Assembly: GCA_002104905.1 (NCBI GenBank)
Contig: MCFE01000074.1
Location: 1-64,000 of the forward strand
DNA: 64,000 nt
Source: Basidiobolus meristosporus CBS 931.73
Taxonomy: Eukaryota; Basidiobolomycota; Basidiobolomycetes; Basidiobolales; Basidiobolaceae
Reading direction: 5' to 3'
The translations under genes and the position numbers were made by a program. Shown here piece by piece: positions 8,659-19,901 of the stretch (positions are counted from its first letter, which is position 1; every line of letters starts with the position of its first letter). The notes beneath the pieces are model-generated. The model had not been told where the DNA came from, did not search any database, and was given only the letters and a program-made list of their open reading frames with translations.

Positions 8659-10480
8659 AATACTCATATTTGAACCTATGCATACCCCAGTTGGATACCA
8701 TTTAGACAGAATTCCTCGCATCTCAATAAAACTATTGAATAGAACCTTATTATTAATGTCCAACACTAGTCAAAGTGATAGCCAATGGTGATACTAGTAT
8801 CTAGCTAAGGCCATTCTGTCTAGAATGCAACTGTTGTTACCACCATTGCCATATCTAAGGATACCAAAGTTTAACATTAATTCGGTTTGTATCTGCAGGA
8901 ATTCACCTTCTTTGGTTCAGTAACCATATTCAAGAGCTTCATAATATATCTCTCTTAGTAATGTGAATTCATACTTGGTTCCCGTTACTTCATCAGTTAT
9001 TTACCATTCTTATCACACCTTCCTCCTATTGCTCAAAATAGTAGCCTTCATATTCAGGAGTCATACAGTCTACTGTGCGACTTACCAGCTAAATCTCCTT
9101 CATTTCACATATTAGCTAGTACGTTACAGTTGTAGGTATTACTTCATTACTTCAGCTACGACAAAGATTCCACTTATTAGCGACAGTTTCCCTCCTCCCA
9201 TTAGCATATTGAGTATTTGCAAACCTTTTGTGTAGCCTCCTTGAATTTTTTGCAAAATTATACTCTTACAAACTTGAACGATTGAAAACAACACTTTTAA
9301 GTTTCTACGTCGACTGACCAAGATTGCAAAAGATAATTAAATATGAATGGTAACCAAACTAAGAGCACTACTCAAGTCCTTGAACTTCTTGACACCATGC
9401 CGGTTAACATACGCTTGAAAGGTAGAATTCCTGGTATATTCAAACATTTCTCCCCCAAAGAGATCAAGTAGATTACTCGTAGCATAAACCCGTCACTATA
9501 GCTACGGCTTTCCTGTTGTAAGAGCGCGGTGGGCAAGCCGGATTCAATGGGGTCATAGAGTTGCACATGCTTGTGTTGTTTGAGGGTCATTTGTGCTATA
9601 TTTATAGATACTAAGAAAAGAAGTCAACAGGTAAAATTGGCGAGTAATGTGGGATTTCTGGTCATTAATTTGACAACAGCTCTTAGATGCAAAACATGAA
9701 ACCTAGCCACTGGCTTTCTCGGAAGCTGTAAGCAATACAGGTTTGTTGGCTTTGATTTGGTAAATGTGAATATTGAGGTGTAAACACGACTTGCACGACA
9801 ATACAAGCATTTCAAGAATACTGGAGAAAAATCTAGATTGATGCTTTAGTTAGGAGTCTAAGAGTTGGCTGGTCTACAAGTAATAAATGTATGGCCTGTA
9901 GAAGATTTTGTGAAGAGTATAATGACGATGCATAGTATGGTCCTGAATTCTGGTTTTTGCTGCTTTTGATGATGATGATTTCCTTGGCCAAAGCAATGTT
10001 GATAAATCATGCTGTTCTCCGTTGTTTTCCCTTTCTATGCAACAATACCTTGAGCACTACCGATTCATTACGATTTTTATGTAACCTATGTATCACTTGG
10101 ACTATGTTATACACTTTAATTAAGATATTACAAATGTCGTTGGGGCTGTTTTCAAATTGAAATGGGGCATTCGCTTACCAACGCCGGCTTCCCTCTAATT
10201 GAGTGGATTTTCAGGAATTTGAAGGTATAGCTAATATGTTTAACAACAAACCATGTATTAACGAAAGGTGTAGCTACGTTGCTCTTACTCCATAATTTCT
10301 ACCGCATACAATCAATGCTATAGGAGAATGGTATTCATATATCAACAACTAGACGAAATATAATACGCAAATAATGCTACAGATAGGACCAAAAGCAAAC
10401 AACATAGACGCGCATGTCTTGTAACTATTTCGAGACTAAAATGACGTTAAATGGAGAACCTAGCCCTCCCTTCTCCCAGC
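8659..10480. other. Gene-poor region
   Basis: About 1.8 kb without a supported gene. A short reverse-strand stretch at 9337-9486 reads like coding sequence (LLDLFGGEMFEYTRN) but has no start and no plausible upstream exon, so it may be a gene fragment. Confidence 0.45.
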
Positions 10481-10786
10481 TCAATGGCCAACATCGCTCC
10501 GACTTTGGCAGTGACCATGCTGTGAACTAACGCTGGAATCGTGGTAGGTAGGTGGAGGCGAATCTATCTCAGGTGGATAGTATGCAGGAAGCGTTTCACT
10601 CCGTGCCGTATGCTGACGACTTTGTGAGTTATTTTGTCGACCCGGTGGTTTGCCTTCAAATAGTGAGCATGTTATCAAAAGGGACGATTAAATACAAAGC
10701 TTACTTTTACAACACAGTACAATACCCAGCCCGAATAACGGAATGCCAAATGCGCCAACTAAGATGTAAAGAGTGCCACTGTCCAT
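10481..10786 (-). CDS. Small spliced single-pass membrane protein with a PPxY tail
   Basis: Two exons (10786-10705 and 10653-10481) join across a 51-base intron with GTAAGC, a TGCTCAC branch-like site and GAAG end. They give 84 residues. Residues about 6-25 are a hydrophobic helix ending in CCK, after which comes a basic, Ser/Gln-rich cytoplasmic-type tail containing SPPPTYHD, that is a PPxY motif. PPxY motifs are bound by WW domains of Rsp5/NEDD4-type ubiquitin ligases in known systems, so an endosomal or adaptor role is possible. The tiny N-terminus and an acceptor-like ACAG just after the ATG leave open that more upstream exons exist. I do not recognise the family. Confidence 0.6.
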
Positions 10787-11239
10787 GGAAAAGAGTTTTG
10801 ATAGGAATGACTAGGGTAAGATAATAAGGTTTTATGGGCATCTCGTGTACTACATAATGAACCACAAAGAGGTAGTACAGGTTTCTGTACAAAATACCAA
10901 CCAGTTCATAGCTTAATAGGTTCTGTTATGTCGCACCACACTCGGTGGAGATCGTGCCTATGCTTAAGCATGAAATTGGAGTATCTGAGAATGCTATCGA
11001 ACTGATATTATTAAACTGGTGAATAGAACTGGAGAAGGTGATCAAACGCCTAGCAACGAACCAAATCCAATTACAGCCAATTACCTCAACTCGGAAGCGC
11101 CGGGCCAATGGTCAATCATACTATTGCCAAAAGCGGCTACTATTACCTGGTAAACTGCAAAATCAGTATATATCGATATATGTATATATATATCCCTCTT
11201 ATGGCCTTGATTTTCCAGTATTGTGCACAAACTACAGCG
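10787..11239. other. Intergenic region with AT-rich tract
   Basis: Contains an alternating TA-rich stretch around 11165-11195 that could be promoter-like for the degenerate gene downstream. Nothing else is seen. Confidence 0.4.
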
Positions 11240-12560
11240 ATGATCTCATATAATAACCAATACGGCTACATTGTTGTTGGGCGAGGCTCTGCAGGTGCGG
11301 TTGTTGCAAGTCGTCTCTCTGAGGATTCCACCACCACAGTTCTGCTCGTTGAAAGGCGTATACAGTGGATCGATATCCAAAGGAGGTTGAGAGCCATAGC
11401 TACCTCTATGGCACCCCTGATATATGGTGAGGTCTTCCTGAAAACAACCAAGCCGGTCAGCCATCAATGTTTGGGTGTGGGCACGCAGACTCCCAACCGA
11501 TTTCTAACGATGGACGAATAAATATGGATTGAAAGGCTGGGCGTTTGAGGATGTCTTGCCGTAGTTCAAAAAATCTGAAGATGATAATATTCAGGACACA
11601 AGCAGCATTAGTTCTCACGGAAGTGGCGGTCCAATCCATGTTCACCGCTATAAGCTAGAAGAGATATCCTCTCTTCATGCCTCTCCATGGAAAGCGATGG
11701 TGGCTGCTGGCCATCCAAAAGTACAGGATTTTAATGGAAAAGAAACACTGGGAGTTGGTGCAAGGACAACAAACGACTGCACACAGGCACCGCCTACCTT
11801 AACGACAGCGCATGGCAGAGGCCGAATCTCACGATGCTCCCCGAAACTACAGTGAACAAAGTTCTGTTTGATAGAACAACTACCACTAGTATTATTGCGG
11901 CGCATGGTTCGAAGTTTGTTGCACGCAAAGAAGTCATCTTGACAGCTGGTGCTGTTGGAACTGGTACTATCTTACTACGCTCTGGTATTGGGCCCACAGA
12001 GGATTTAGCGAGCCTATCCATCCCACTGGTAGCAGACCTTCCAGTTGGAAAAAATCTGCAAGATCATGCTATTCTCGGTCAAACCCGGGTCACTGACCTT
12101 CGAAAAAGACCAACCACTCCTAACTCCTTTCCTGCGTCCGGCCTGAGGCTGTTTATTAGCAAGGACTCAGAGTAAGCGCCTCTGATCGACGCTAACCTTT
12201 TTGGTGACCCTAAGGATGTTCATAAGGTGATAGATGCTATTTCCTTAACTAGCCAGATCATGCAGAGCAGGCCCAATGGCTGACGTTTCCCTTGGTCGAG
12301 TCTATCCTGCACTGACATGACTGCAGCTCTCGAAGTAGATCAGCGATGAAGCAATGAGCTATCATCATGTAACCTCCACAGCCCCCATGGGGTGTGAAGA
12401 GGAGGTTGTGGACAACCACGGGCGTGTATTTGGCATTCGAAAACTACGCATTGCTGATGCCTCCTGCCACCCCGATGTCATCTCGGCGGCAACCAATCCA
12501 ACCACAATTGCCGTGGCCGAAAGATCACGCTTGACATACAGTTTGGGCTATGATATGGAC
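11240..12560 (+). pseudogene. Degenerate GMC oxidoreductase
   Basis: The ATG at 11240 opens a typical FAD-binding N-terminus (YGYIVVGRGSAGAVVASRLS, ADP-binding GxGxxG). Further GMC pieces follow in other frames: GWAFEDVLP then a stop then FKKSED (about 11536-11580), the second signature GAVGTGTILLRSGIGP (about 11950-11998), and the C-terminal YHHVTSTAPMG and ASCHPDVISAATNPTTIAVAE region (12358-12520). Stops at 11519-11521 and 11562-11564, several frameshifts and a shortened substrate domain between 12175 and 12354 make one functional protein impossible without many introns. No splice pairs repair it. In life the family comprises choline, glucose and alcohol oxidases or dehydrogenases. Confidence 0.82.
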
Positions 12561-12789
12561 TGTATTCAAACTAGGTTTATATATAAATCAATGTAACCAG
12601 CCTCGTAGGAGTATTTAACATCATAGTAAATAGAAGAATGTTTGACGAGGCCGACCATCAAGCACAACAATGAGAGGACAAAATTCAAATGCTTTGAACA
12701 AAAGTATCTTGAGAATACAAAAAAACCACCGTCGATCCAGTATGTTTCTCAGGCACAGGGAGGATAGTTCATAGATCAGATATGATTCG

Positions 12790-14882
12790 CTAATCTCTGG
12801 TCAATAACGAGGTTTTCCTGGTTCTTGGCGTCCCAGTTCTAGAAAGGGTGGGTGTTGTGGGAGGGGCGGGCGAGTTGATCGTATCGCCGAACAGTGTCGC
12901 CACTGCTGGCTTTCGGATGGTTCTTCTATCAGTATGGCTTGGTGTGCGTACCGGTGTTGAGGGCAGCGGTGGTGGCGGTGATGAAAGCTTGCGATACCGT
13001 GGTAATGTAGAGGCGTTGCCCGACTTCAACCGGGTGCGTGGAGTGTGTGGGCCATTAGTGCTGCTGCTCGCCAATGTGGGGCGTTGAGAAAAATCAATCG
13101 GGTTGGGCATCTGTAACGGAGTATGAACCGAATCGCCAGAGTCGTTCGAAGAAACCGAGCTACGACGCTCTTCTATATTGCTGGTACGTGAGACGCTGCG
13201 TACTGTGGTGCGTGAGGCAGGACGGCGTGGAGTAACTGCTGGACGCGATGGGGAGGTAGGTCGATGCACAGGAGTTCCACGGGTAGGTGTACCAGAGTAG
13301 CTGACAGTTCGAGGCTTAACGGGCGTTCCATTGCCAAAACCAAACACGGTTAAATTGACTGGGCGCTCGGCGATTTCCTGCTCGAGTACGTCCATATAGC
13401 GCTCATTGTTGTGGATAAATGGCTTGTTCTCCTCCAGCTCGTAGTTGAGAATGGCATTGATGAGCTGCTCTTCGAAGCTCAGAAGGTTGGGATACGCAGT
13501 TTTCCGCCACTTCTCCTCCTGGTTCAGCTGGAAGGAGCTGCGGAACAAACGACGAGGGTCCGAGGCGGTTTTCTCGAAGTCAATCATCTTTTGAATTAAC
13601 TCTCTGCGCTCCTTCATTGCCGAGAAGATGGGATGGCATTTGTCATAGAGGTCCTCAAGCTGAATTAATTCCTCCCGAATGATATCCGCTCGTTCTTCTT
13701 TGTCAACGCCCTCCATGATGCGTAGCAGTACAACGTTTCGTACATCTTGACTAATCTCGCATTTCTCCCAGAAGTCGGTTAGTCGAAGTTTGTAGTCATC
13801 AATAAGCTGGTCCAAGTTGACCATAAGCGTCTCTCGCAGGCGATCGTGCTCATTCTCGATCTCGGCCAATGCATCGTCCTCATAACCGTCCTTGAACTCT
13901 TTGTGCTTGAACTCTGGAGTCTCCAAGTCTTTGTAAAGTCTGGCGATTTTCTTCAAGAGAACCGCACGCCGCTCTTTGCGCTCCGCGAGGATCCCGTTGT
14001 ACTGAAGCTGCTTTTGCTTCATCATCTCAACGCATTCCCCAGATAATGTGAGCGGCGGTCGATGGGGTAGATACCACTCGAGTTTTATTGGATCCAAGCC
14101 AGCCGCAACATTGGAATACTTCTCGTCCAAACCAGTGAACCGGTCAACCAATGCCTGCTCAATGTCATCAGATGGTGTGAATTTGATGCTCTGCCATACT
14201 TGGTGCATATCCGTAGCTGCGCTATTGAACTCTTGAACTCTAACTTCCTTCAGCTCGGTGATGTCCCGCGCCGCGTATCTTACAAAATCTACTGTGCTTG
14301 GACTCAGATCATTTGGCGACTAGGATGATGGAGAAAGGTGTCAATCGGCCAAGTAGTGAAAGCAGGCAATAAGAAATTGGCCTTACCGGACTAGGGAGCT
14401 TCTCCATCTCGAACAGCTCCTTTGTTAATCTTCGAAGTGTCAGCATAGCCTTATCGAACACTTGTTTTTGTTGAGTAAGCTCGTCGTCAAGACGGTTACA
14501 CAAGGTTTTAAGCTCAAGGTAGTTGGTGTACAACGATCTCGAACTGATGGAAGTTTTTTGTGGCAAATACAAGTCAACATTGCGGCCCAAAGAGGAGCAT
14601 TTCTCCTCGACTGCCATCTAGAAAAGGGACGTTAGTGGAGGTTGGAGTGCGATGAGGGATTGGTTTTGAGGATACCTCCAGATCTTCCACTTCAGCCTTG
14701 AGCATAGCATGTTGCTTGGCCTCGTCCGATACTAATCTGTCAAGTTCCCGCAAGGCAGGCTGAAATTTCTCCTCGGCCCAAGTAGGAATGGAGGAGTTAG
14801 AATCTACAGATTTTGTTGAGTAGTACCCAAGATCACTCCATAGCGTGTGAAGATGGTGAATTCGAGAATGAAATAACTCCAT
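12790..14882 (-). CDS. ASE1: Ase1/PRC1/MAP65-type microtubule bundling protein
   Basis: Three exons (14882-14676, 14617-14387, 14319-12790) join in phase 0 across introns of 58 and 67 bases, both GTA...CTAG, giving 655 residues. The protein begins with LHTLWSDLGY, matching the LxxLWxxIG start of the family, then a long predicted coiled-coil rod. The conserved spectrin-like microtubule-binding part is visible (LRLTDFWEKCEIS, FEKTASDPRRLFRSSFQL, EEKWRKTAYPNL), followed by a basic Ser/Pro/Thr-rich tail with many SP/TP sites. Family members crosslink antiparallel microtubules in the spindle midzone, and tail phosphorylation by Cdk controls them. The ATG at 14882 follows an acceptor-like TTCAAAAG, so a further 5' exon cannot be excluded. 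It lies convergent to the degenerate GMC gene. Confidence 0.9.
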
Positions 14883-15319
14883 CTTTTGAAACTAAACAAA
14901 AGTGTTCAAGGTATTTGGAGAGGACGTAGATGTCAAATGAATAACAAAATCGATGGTGACTGATGGGAACTATATCCAACAAAATAGTGAAAAGGAGGCA
15001 AATGAAAGGGATGGAAGAGGACCGGATTGCAAGAAAAAAAAGAAGTGTTGTAAGTTGTAGCAATTACAGGATGAACCAACCCAGGCGTAATATATTTGTA
15101 TCAAGACCTGTTGATCAAAACCACAAAATAGTCTCGAGAAAGTAAACAAAAGCAAAGCAAAATCCCAGCTTTTTCTAATTATGTTAATCATAGCATTCGG
15201 AGAATCGATCGAATTTCCCCGAAATGCTAAGTAGGCGATTATCCCGCCAACCTTCTAATTGGAATAGGAACCATGGAGTCATTAGAAATACCAACCGTTT
15301 AGGTATTGTTTATTAGCTT
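14883..15319. other. Intergenic region
   Basis: 5' flank of the Ase1 gene and 3' flank of the small secreted protein gene; no further feature seen. Confidence 0.4.
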
Positions 15320-15868
15320 TTATGTTGACTTTTTGCGTTTGCTCGCAAGCACTTTCTCAACCAAGTTTATGACAGCCTTGCGTCCCCCGATTTTCTTCAC
15401 CAAACCGTTGAGAACGTCAAGACCACCGTAACCATCAAGAATACCGTAAACCGATGCCAGGCGTTTACTCTTTTGGATGGAGCTATATAGGTTTTTGGTA
15501 TCTATACCATCGGGATTGATGATAGCATCAACAATACCGGCAAGTTCAACATCGAATTTTTTCCCGTATGAGCGCAAATAGCGATGGGCAACCTGGTTGA
15601 CAATTGACCCTTTGATTCCTCCCCCAGCTATTTTGGAGATGAGATTTTGTTTACCAAATCCGAAGAGTTGGTCTTTCATGGCCGGATCAATCTCACCCTC
15701 ATTAAGGAGTGCATCCATGTTGTTCATCTCAGCCTCCTCAATGAGTGTGTCCATATTGTTCATCTCGGCCTCCTCAAGAGCCATCCTGCTGGACGAATCT
15801 GCCATGGTGGGTGTAGACCACATCATGGCCACAACAAGTGCAATGGATGTGGAGGTGATGAACTTCAT
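15320..15868 (-). CDS. Small secreted protein with a duplicated acidic segment
   Basis: A 182-residue intronless protein from the ATG at 15868; the frame runs upstream only to a TTG. A TATA box at 15917-15924 supports this start. Residues 1 to about 23 form a signal peptide (MKFITSTSIALVVAMMWS...). It is followed by two copies of EEAEMNNMD in tandem and a longer basic region with IAGGGIKGSIVNQ and a C-terminal VLASKRKKST. No cysteines follow the signal peptide and no known domain is recognised. Predicted helices and many Ala/Gly/Lys residues resemble small secreted proteins of animal-associated fungi, but no function can be assigned. Confidence 0.75.
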   Translation of the reverse strand: MKFITSTSIALVVAMMWSTPTMADSSSRMALEEAEMNNMDTLIEEAEMNNMDALLNEGEIDPAMKDQLFGFGKQNLISKIAGGGIKGSIVNQVAHRYLRSYGKKFDVELAGIVDAIINPDGIDTKNLYSSIQKSKRLASVYGILDGYGGLDVLNGLVKKIGGRKAVINLVEKVLASKRKKST

Positions 15869-15916
15869 GATGGGAGAGGAAGTGGATAGGGTGACGGTCA
15901 ACTCGCCACCGCTTCT

Positions 15917-15924
15917 CTTTTATA
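15917..15924 (-). promoter_or_regulatory. TATA box of the small secreted protein gene
   Basis: TATAAAAG on the reverse strand, 49 bases upstream of the ATG at 15868. Confidence 0.55.
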
Positions 15925-16181
15925 ATGGGATGGAATGCCACGAGACATGTCAGATGTTCCTTGCATACTGATCGGCAGAAGCAATACGAAACGAGTTGCT
16001 ACAAGATGAGAATATTGATGACGATATTTATTACGATGTTTATTACGATGTTTGAATTTATGAAATGTCCAATTAGGTTTACGATGAGAGCACAATAATC
16101 ATCGAATAAAATGTCCATGTAGAGTATGTTAATATATTGTGATATCGACCGATTTTCTAGCCAGTGAAACGTTCAGTTTCC

Positions 16182-18736
16182 TTAGTACTGCTTGCGAGCA
16201 GCGCGAGCAACAGCCACCAAGTTCTTGAGGGCTGCTTCGGTCTCGGCCCATCCACGGGTCTTCAGACCGCAGTCAGGATTGACCCAGACAAGCTCGTGGG
16301 GCAGGAGCTTGACGATATCGCCGAGACGCGCCTCCATCTCTTCCACAGATGGGACTCTGGGGGAGCTAGAAAGAGAATTTGCCATCAGTCATTGCTGCAG
16401 AAGAAACACTGCTGAAACGCTGCATTGAGTGGTGATGCTTGACTATGCCACAGCATGCACCACTCAGCGTCACCTCGCTGCCTAATATCATCGCTTCTAC
16501 TTACTGAATGTCATAGAGTCCGGGGCCGATCCAGTTGGTGTACGAGTGAGTCTCGAAGGCCGACAACAGCTTCAAGTCCGACTTGGAGTTCTCGATGGTG
16601 ATCACATCGGCATCCATGCGCTTGATGGAGGGGAAGATGTCGTTGAAGTCAGAGTAGCACATGTGGGTGTGGATCTGGGTAGAGTCCTCAACACCAACGC
16701 TGGACAGCAAGAAGGCATCGACAGCCCATTGGAGGTATTGCTTCCACTCGTTCTGGCGGAGGGGAAGCTGCAATGTGGGGAGAAGATGGGGGGGAGGAGA
16801 GGGGTGAGGAGGGGCGGAGGAAGTGAATAGATTAGTATGATGGCCGGTCAATTGAGCAAACGACATTGCTACTTACTCCTTCACGGATGGCTGGCTCATC
16901 GATCTGGATCACTGGGATGCCTGCCTTCTCCAAGTCCTGCACTTCGTCACGAATGGCCAAGGCAAGTTGGAATGCGGTGTCCTGGCGAGGCTGGTCATCT
17001 CTGACGAAGGACCACTGAAGGCAGGTGATGGGACCGGTCAGCATGCCCTTCATTGGCTTCTGGGTGAGGGACTGGGCATACTTGATCACATCCACAGTCA
17101 TCGGCTTGGGACGGTGGATATCTCCGAAGATGATGGGTGGCTTGACGCAGCGAGTGCCGTATGAGGCAACCCAGCCGTTTTGGGTGAACACATAGCCATC
17201 CAAGTTCTCGCCAAAGTACTCGACCATGTCGTTACGCTCACTCTCCCCGTGGACGAGCACGTCAAGGCCAATATCCTCCTGGAAGCGGACGGTCTTCTCG
17301 ATCTCGCTCTTGATGAAGGAGTCGTACTCCTCTTGGCTCCAGTCTCCCTTGCGGACCTTGGAACGGGCGAGACGGACCTCCTTGGTTTGTGGGAAGGATC
17401 CGACGGTGGTGGTGGCAAACTTGGGGAGGCCCAACTTCTTCTCCTGGCTTTGTCTACGCTCGGGGAATGGCGAGTTGCGCTTGAACATCTCGGGGGTGAT
17501 GTTCTTCAAGCGGTCCTGGACAACCGGGTTGTGGATTCTTGGTGATGTGGCACGGGCTTGGATGGACTTGCTGTTGGCCTCCAACTCGGCCTTGACCGAA
17601 CCAGCATCATCCACAGCCTTGGCGAGGATGGTCACCTCCCTGAGCTTCTCAACTGCGAATGAGAGCCAGTCCAAGATCTCGGGCTCGATCTTCTTCTCTC
17701 CCTCAATGGAGTGAGGGGAGTGCAAGAGGGAGCAGGAGGGGGCAACGATCACACGGTCTCCGCCGAGCTTGCTCACAGCCTTCTGGACACTTTCCAAGGC
17801 CTTGGCGAGGTTGGTCTTCCAGATGTTACGGCCGTTGACCAAACCAAGAGAGAGGATTTGGGTGGAGTTGATCTTCTCCAACACGGTGTCCAATTGCTGA
17901 GGGGCTCTGACCAGGTCGACATGGATGGCGGCAACTGGAAGGCTGGTCAACACATCGGTGTTGTCTCCAACTTGGGAGAAGTAGGTGGCGACGAGCAGCT
18001 TCAAGCTGGATGAAGCCTTGCTCAAGGTCTCGTAGACTCCCTTGAAGCTGGACTTGGCTTGCTCGGTGAGGTCGAGGGAGAGGAACGGCTCATCAACTTG
18101 GACCCAGGTGGCTCCGGCCTCGGCCAGTCTTTGCAACAGTTGCTCGTACGCCGAGACGAGGGATGGAAGAAGGGAGAGCTTGTCGAAGTCACCGCTGTCC
18201 TTGGCGGTCTTACCCAAAAGCAAGTAGGAGATGGGACCAACGATCACGGGACGGGTGTGGATTCCGAGCTCCTTGGCCTCCAAGAACTCGTTGACAACCT
18301 TGGCCGACTTGGCAAGGGTGAACTGCTGACCCTTTTGGAACTCCGGGACAATGTAGTGGTAGTTGGTGTCGAACCACTTCTTCATCTCCATGGCTGGGAC
18401 ATCGATCTTGGCTGCTCCCTCAACAGCTGGCTTCTGGAGTCCACGACCCATGGCGAAGTAGGTCTCGAGTCCAGGTGCAAGGTGTTGGTACTTCTGGGGG
18501 ATCACTCCGAAGGTGATGGAGTTGTCGAGGATGTGGTCATAGAGGGAGAAATCACCACTGGGGATGTGGTCGATACCCTTCTCTTGTTGCAGCTTCCAGT
18601 GGCCAACTCTGATTTCCTTAGCGCCTTGGAGCAGAGCCTCTTGGGTGACCTTGCCAGCCCAATAGGATTCGATGAGTTTCTTCAACTCACGATTAGCTCC
18701 GACACGAGGGAAACCTAAGTTAGAAGAGAATACCAT
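16182..18736 (-). CDS. MET6: Cobalamin-independent methionine synthase, copy 1
   Basis: Three exons (18736-16877, 16767-16505, 16365-16182) with introns of 109 and 139 bases give 768 residues, the usual length. The second junction splits His (CA/C) and restores the conserved YDIHSPRVPS. The enzyme transfers the methyl group of 5-methyltetrahydropteroyl-polyglutamate to homocysteine in the cytosol, the last step of methionine synthesis. Visible landmarks are the N-terminal [14 protein letters not shown], the central [13 protein letters not shown] that opens the catalytic barrel, [10 protein letters not shown], and the zinc ligands in HTHMCYSDF and WVNPDCGLK. It is paired head to head with copy 2, from which it differs at only three residues (F3, and His and Ala in the last exon). 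Confidence 0.96.
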
Positions 18737-18810
18737 GATTATATTTGAAATGAATGCAGAACAGAGTTCGGTGACAAATTTAGTCGCAGGGCCTCACCCT
18801 TATATAACCG

Positions 18811-18818
18811 GGCATTGT
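18811..18818 (-). promoter_or_regulatory. TATA-like box of methionine synthase copy 1
   Basis: TTATATAAG on the reverse strand about 75 bases upstream of the ATG at 18736. Confidence 0.45.
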
Positions 18819-19836
18819 GACGGTGGTAAGGACTGATATGGGAGTTTACACTTACCCCGAATTATTAGGACAATTAGGGTTACGAATAGATTAGCCGCAT
18901 CTTGTTAATCTATGGCAAATGAATGGTTTCGGTGTTTATCACCAGCACTTGACTACAAAAGCGGCAATCCATTCAAGATGTAGATCAATCACGTAAGATT
19001 GCTTGGTTGTCGAAAACCGATGGCTCAGCATTACTACAATGCTCGGACCCAAAATTCTCTCGATGGTGTGAAAGTACCAGTGAATGGATTGGATGTAGTA
19101 CATGCTCGTTGGAGAAGTAATCGCACCCAAGCCACCATCGTGGTGTTTAAGGGTCAACAAGTGAGCTCAGTTTTGCCAGTTTTGCATACAAGCCTAAGCA
19201 TTTCATTATGTTAAGTTGTATGGAAGGAGTGCGCTGTGCTAATGGCCAAATATGTGAAACGATTCAAGGATACGTGCTCACATCAGGACCCTACATGCAA
19301 TGACGTGCTCTATGATTGACAGGGTGGTACATTGAAGTGGAATAATGGTGGGAATAATGGTGGAAATAGTGGTGGAAATAATGGAATTACTAAATTAGTA
19401 TTCTAGTGAGTGACTGCTACCTAGCGTGCTATCACGGCAATTTGTAGCTTTTGGATTGGTCATTGCAGTTATACAATCCACTTCACATGCTAGGACTGCT
19501 TGCGATGGTATATTTATGATGCGTCTTCATGGCAGTTGTAGGATAAGACTGCCATGCTGGGGTATTTTACCTGTCCTATTTGAGAAAAGTCCACTCATGG
19601 AATTAGTGGACCATTAGAAGGCGTCTTGACAATCATAAGAGATCTAGAATACTATGACTCAAACCGACAACTTATCATTGAATGAATACATGCTGCACTA
19701 ATAGTAGCAGAGGTAACAAGAGGTAGTGGAGTGCGTGGCAAATGTTGGGTGGAAAGCAAGGGGAGATGATTATTTCTCTTTTACGCTATATCAGGAACCT
19801 TATAATAATTAGTCACGAATCCAATGAACGCCGCCA
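18819..19836. other. Spacer between the two methionine synthase genes
   Basis: About 1.0 kb of sequence that is not duplicated between the two genes, so the promoters have diverged although the coding parts have not. It holds a short minisatellite (19337-19382) and no supported gene. Confidence 0.6.
19337..19382. repeat. 12-base minisatellite, about four units
   Basis: Imperfect tandem units of the form GGTGGAAATAAT, lying in the methionine synthase spacer. Confidence 0.8.
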
Positions 19837-19837
19837 C

Positions 19838-19846
19838 TGCTATAAA
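19838..19846 (+). promoter_or_regulatory. TATA box of methionine synthase copy 2
   Basis: CTATAAATAC about 56 bases before the ATG at 19902. It excludes the in-frame ATG at 19824, which lies upstream of the box. Confidence 0.5.
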
Positions 19847-19901
19847 TACTTTTGATTTGTGTATTCATACACACCGACCAATTCAGTCTACAAGCAGTAA
19901 A

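Noticed and set aside
9337-9486. Possible exon reading LLDLFGGEMFEYTRN on the reverse strand
   Set aside because: Looks protein-like, but no start codon, upstream exon or matching family could be found.
19426-19617. 63-codon frame with a hydrophobic start in the methionine synthase spacer
   Set aside because: No clear signal-peptide cleavage site, no conservation evidence, and no transcription signals.
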